Assembly: GCA_017307505.1 (NCBI GenBank)
Contig: JAFKEE010000016.1
Location: 310,001 to 374,000 of the forward strand
Direction of reading: 5' to 3'
Source of the DNA: Acidobacteriota bacterium
GTDB taxonomy: Bacteria; Acidobacteriota; Terriglobia; Bryobacterales; Bryobacteraceae
DNA: 64,000 nucleotides
Shown: piece after piece, positions 63,054 to 64,000 of the stretch
Position numbering within the stretch: the stretch's first letter is position 1
Layout: the number at the start of each line of letters is the position of its first letter
Position numbers and translations under genes: made by a program
The notes under the pieces: model-generated
What the model was told of the DNA's origin: nothing
The model's database searches: none
Seen by the model: the letters and a program-made list of their open reading frames with translations, nothing else

Positions 63054-63743
63054 TCAGATCTCCCAATGGAAGCGCGCTACGATCTCTTCCGTGGAGCCCT
63101 GCGCCTGAACGCGGCCGCCTTCGAAAAAGGCCGCGTGGGCACAGAGCGCCCTGGCGAATGCCGTGTCGTGCGTGACCACCAGCTTGGCCTGCGGCAGGGA
63201 TTGCAGCAGTTCCAGTAGCAGACGGCGGGCAGGCGGATCGAGATGAGTCGTGGGTTCGTCCAGGATGAGGATCTCCGGTTCCACTGCCAGAATGCCGGCC
63301 AGGGCAACGCGCTGTTTCTCGCCACCGCTGAGGTGATAGGGCGGGCGGTCCCAGCCGTCGAGGACACCTACCTGATGAAGAACCTTCCGGGCTCGGGCTT
63401 CGGCTTCGGACGGCGGCAAGCCGCATTGCAGAGGTCCAAAGCAGACATCTTCGAGGATGCTGGGCAGGAAGAGTTGGTCTTCCGGATCCTGAAATAGCAA
63501 GCCGACTTTGCGGCGAATGGCCACGAAGTGGCGAGGTTCCACCGGCAGCCCGCAGACGCGCAGCTCGCCTTCGCCCTGCAGGACTCCGTTCAGGTGCAGC
63601 AGAAACGTCGTTTTGCCCGAGCCGTTGGGGCCAAGCAGTGCCATGCTCTGGCCTGGATCCAGGCGGAAATCGACGCCGCGCAGCGCCTGGAAACCACTGT
63701 CGTAAGAAAAACGGAGATTGCGCGCCTCGATGACAGGGTTCAT
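63054..63743 (-). CDS. cbiO: Cobalt ECF transporter ATP-binding protein CbiO
   Basis: A 229-aa ABC ATPase of the CbiO/EcfA type. Walker A is GPNGSGKTT, the Q-loop lies in GLLFQDPEDQLF (the DPEDQLF after the Gln is typical of cobalt/nickel ECF transporters), the signature is LSGGEKQRVALAG, Walker B ILILDEPTTHLD, and the switch His VVTHDTA. The ATG overlaps the cbiQ stop by 4 bp. Being next to a cobalamin-riboswitch gene supports cobalt as substrate over nickel or biotin. Confidence 0.9.
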   Translation of the reverse strand: MNPVIEARNLRFSYDSGFQALRGVDFRLDPGQSMALLGPNGSGKTTFLLHLNGVLQGEGELRVCGLPVEPRHFVAIRRKVGLLFQDPEDQLFLPSILEDVCFGPLQCGLPPSEAEARARKVLHQVGVLDGWDRPPYHLSGGEKQRVALAGILAVEPEILILDEPTTHLDPPARRLLLELLQSLPQAKLVVTHDTAFARALCAHAAFFEGGRVQAQGSTEEIVARFHWEI

Positions 63744-64000
63744 CGGGTGGCTCCGGCGGCTCCGCGGGAGAGCATGGCGCGATGGATTCGTTCGGCGCGG
63801 GCGTAGGAACTGGCGAAGAGGACCGCCAGGCTGGCCGCCGAGACCTGGAAGGATTTCTCTCCGCCGCGCGCCAGGGCCGCCGTGCGCATGCGCCAGGCCT
63901 GGGCGGAGATGACGGCAATGTAACGCCAGGTGAAGTGCATCACGTCGACCAATAGTCGCGGGACGCCGAGGCGGGCGGCGGATTCCAGCAGACGCTCCAG
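63740..64000 (-). CDS. cbiQ: Cobalt ECF transporter permease CbiQ (partial, C-terminal part)
   Basis: The reading frame enters from the right edge and covers the last 86 residues of an ECF-type membrane (T) component. It contains LGVPRLLVDVMHFTWRYIAV, WRMRTAALARG, a hydrophobic helix (VSAASLAVLFASSYARAERI) and the ERIHRAMLSRG end, where the Ala-Arg-x coupling segments that dock on CbiO lie. Coupled to cbiO by an ATGA overlap. The N-terminal part and any cbiM/cbiN lie outside the window. Confidence 0.88.
   Translation of the reverse strand: MERLLESAARLGVPRLLVDVMHFTWRYIAVISAQAWRMRTAALARGGEKSFQVSAASLAVLFASSYARAERIHRAMLSRGAAGATR

Overview
The window reads as chromosomal DNA of a Gram-negative, high-GC bacterium, most likely an acidobacterium of the Bryobacter/Solibacter type. 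The support is a lipid A and LPS export gene set (lptE, fabZ-lpxA-lpxI), TonB and a TonB-dependent receptor, a secreted VWFA protein of the type described from Acidobacteria, an ECF sigma factor paired with a Ser/Thr kinase carrying a C-terminal repeat region, and several twin-arginine secreted proteins. The species assignment is inference. No rRNA, tRNA, CRISPR array, prophage or classical insertion sequence was seen.

Layout. 0-8.9 kb is an envelope-lipid region. A minus-strand operon (M20 peptidase, psd, pssA, an Asd-like protein without the expected catalytic Cys, lptE, holA) diverges across 24 bp from fabZ-lpxA-lpxI-Gfo/Idh-tonB. 8.9-15.5 kb holds a FliA-type sigma factor, SppA, a TIM-barrel protein and a NarL-type two-component pair. 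15.9-22.2 kb holds a MacA-like adaptor and ATPase with no adjacent permease, then a tesA/ybbA/ybbP cluster. 22.3-29.1 kb holds metabolic genes ending in apbE-hemE-hemG. 29.2-38 kb holds translation and transcription factors (rbfA, DUF503, infB, nusA, rimP), interrupted by a REP-type repeat pair and its probable tyrosine transposase (RAYT). 38-50.3 kb mixes secreted proteins, a glycosyltransferase, an ECF sigma/kinase pair, a second SppA and an RluD-type enzyme. 50.5-52.9 kb is cydAB. 53-58.4 kb is a five-gene efflux operon (tetR, tolC-like, emrA-like, cytidylate-kinase-like, emrB-like). 58.5-64 kb holds a symmetrical multi-hairpin repeat, an AlkZ-like gene, a truncated VOC gene, a cobalamin-riboswitch-controlled TonB receptor, and a convergent cobalt ECF transporter running off the right edge.

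How the genes work together. The left end makes phosphatidylethanolamine and lipid A and helps export LPS. The apbE-hemE-hemG group serves flavin and heme chemistry. rimP-nusA-infB-DUF503 is the classical transcription/translation cluster, with rbfA displaced. The right end is a cobalamin/cobalt acquisition locus.

The features most worth a second look are the 201-bp element at 58472-58672 (three tetraloop hairpins between mirror-image arms of CTGANNN heptads), the REP/RAYT pair near 31.3-32.1 kb, the reversal of base skew near 42-43 kb, the nucleotide-kinase-like gene inside the efflux operon, and the Asd-like protein.
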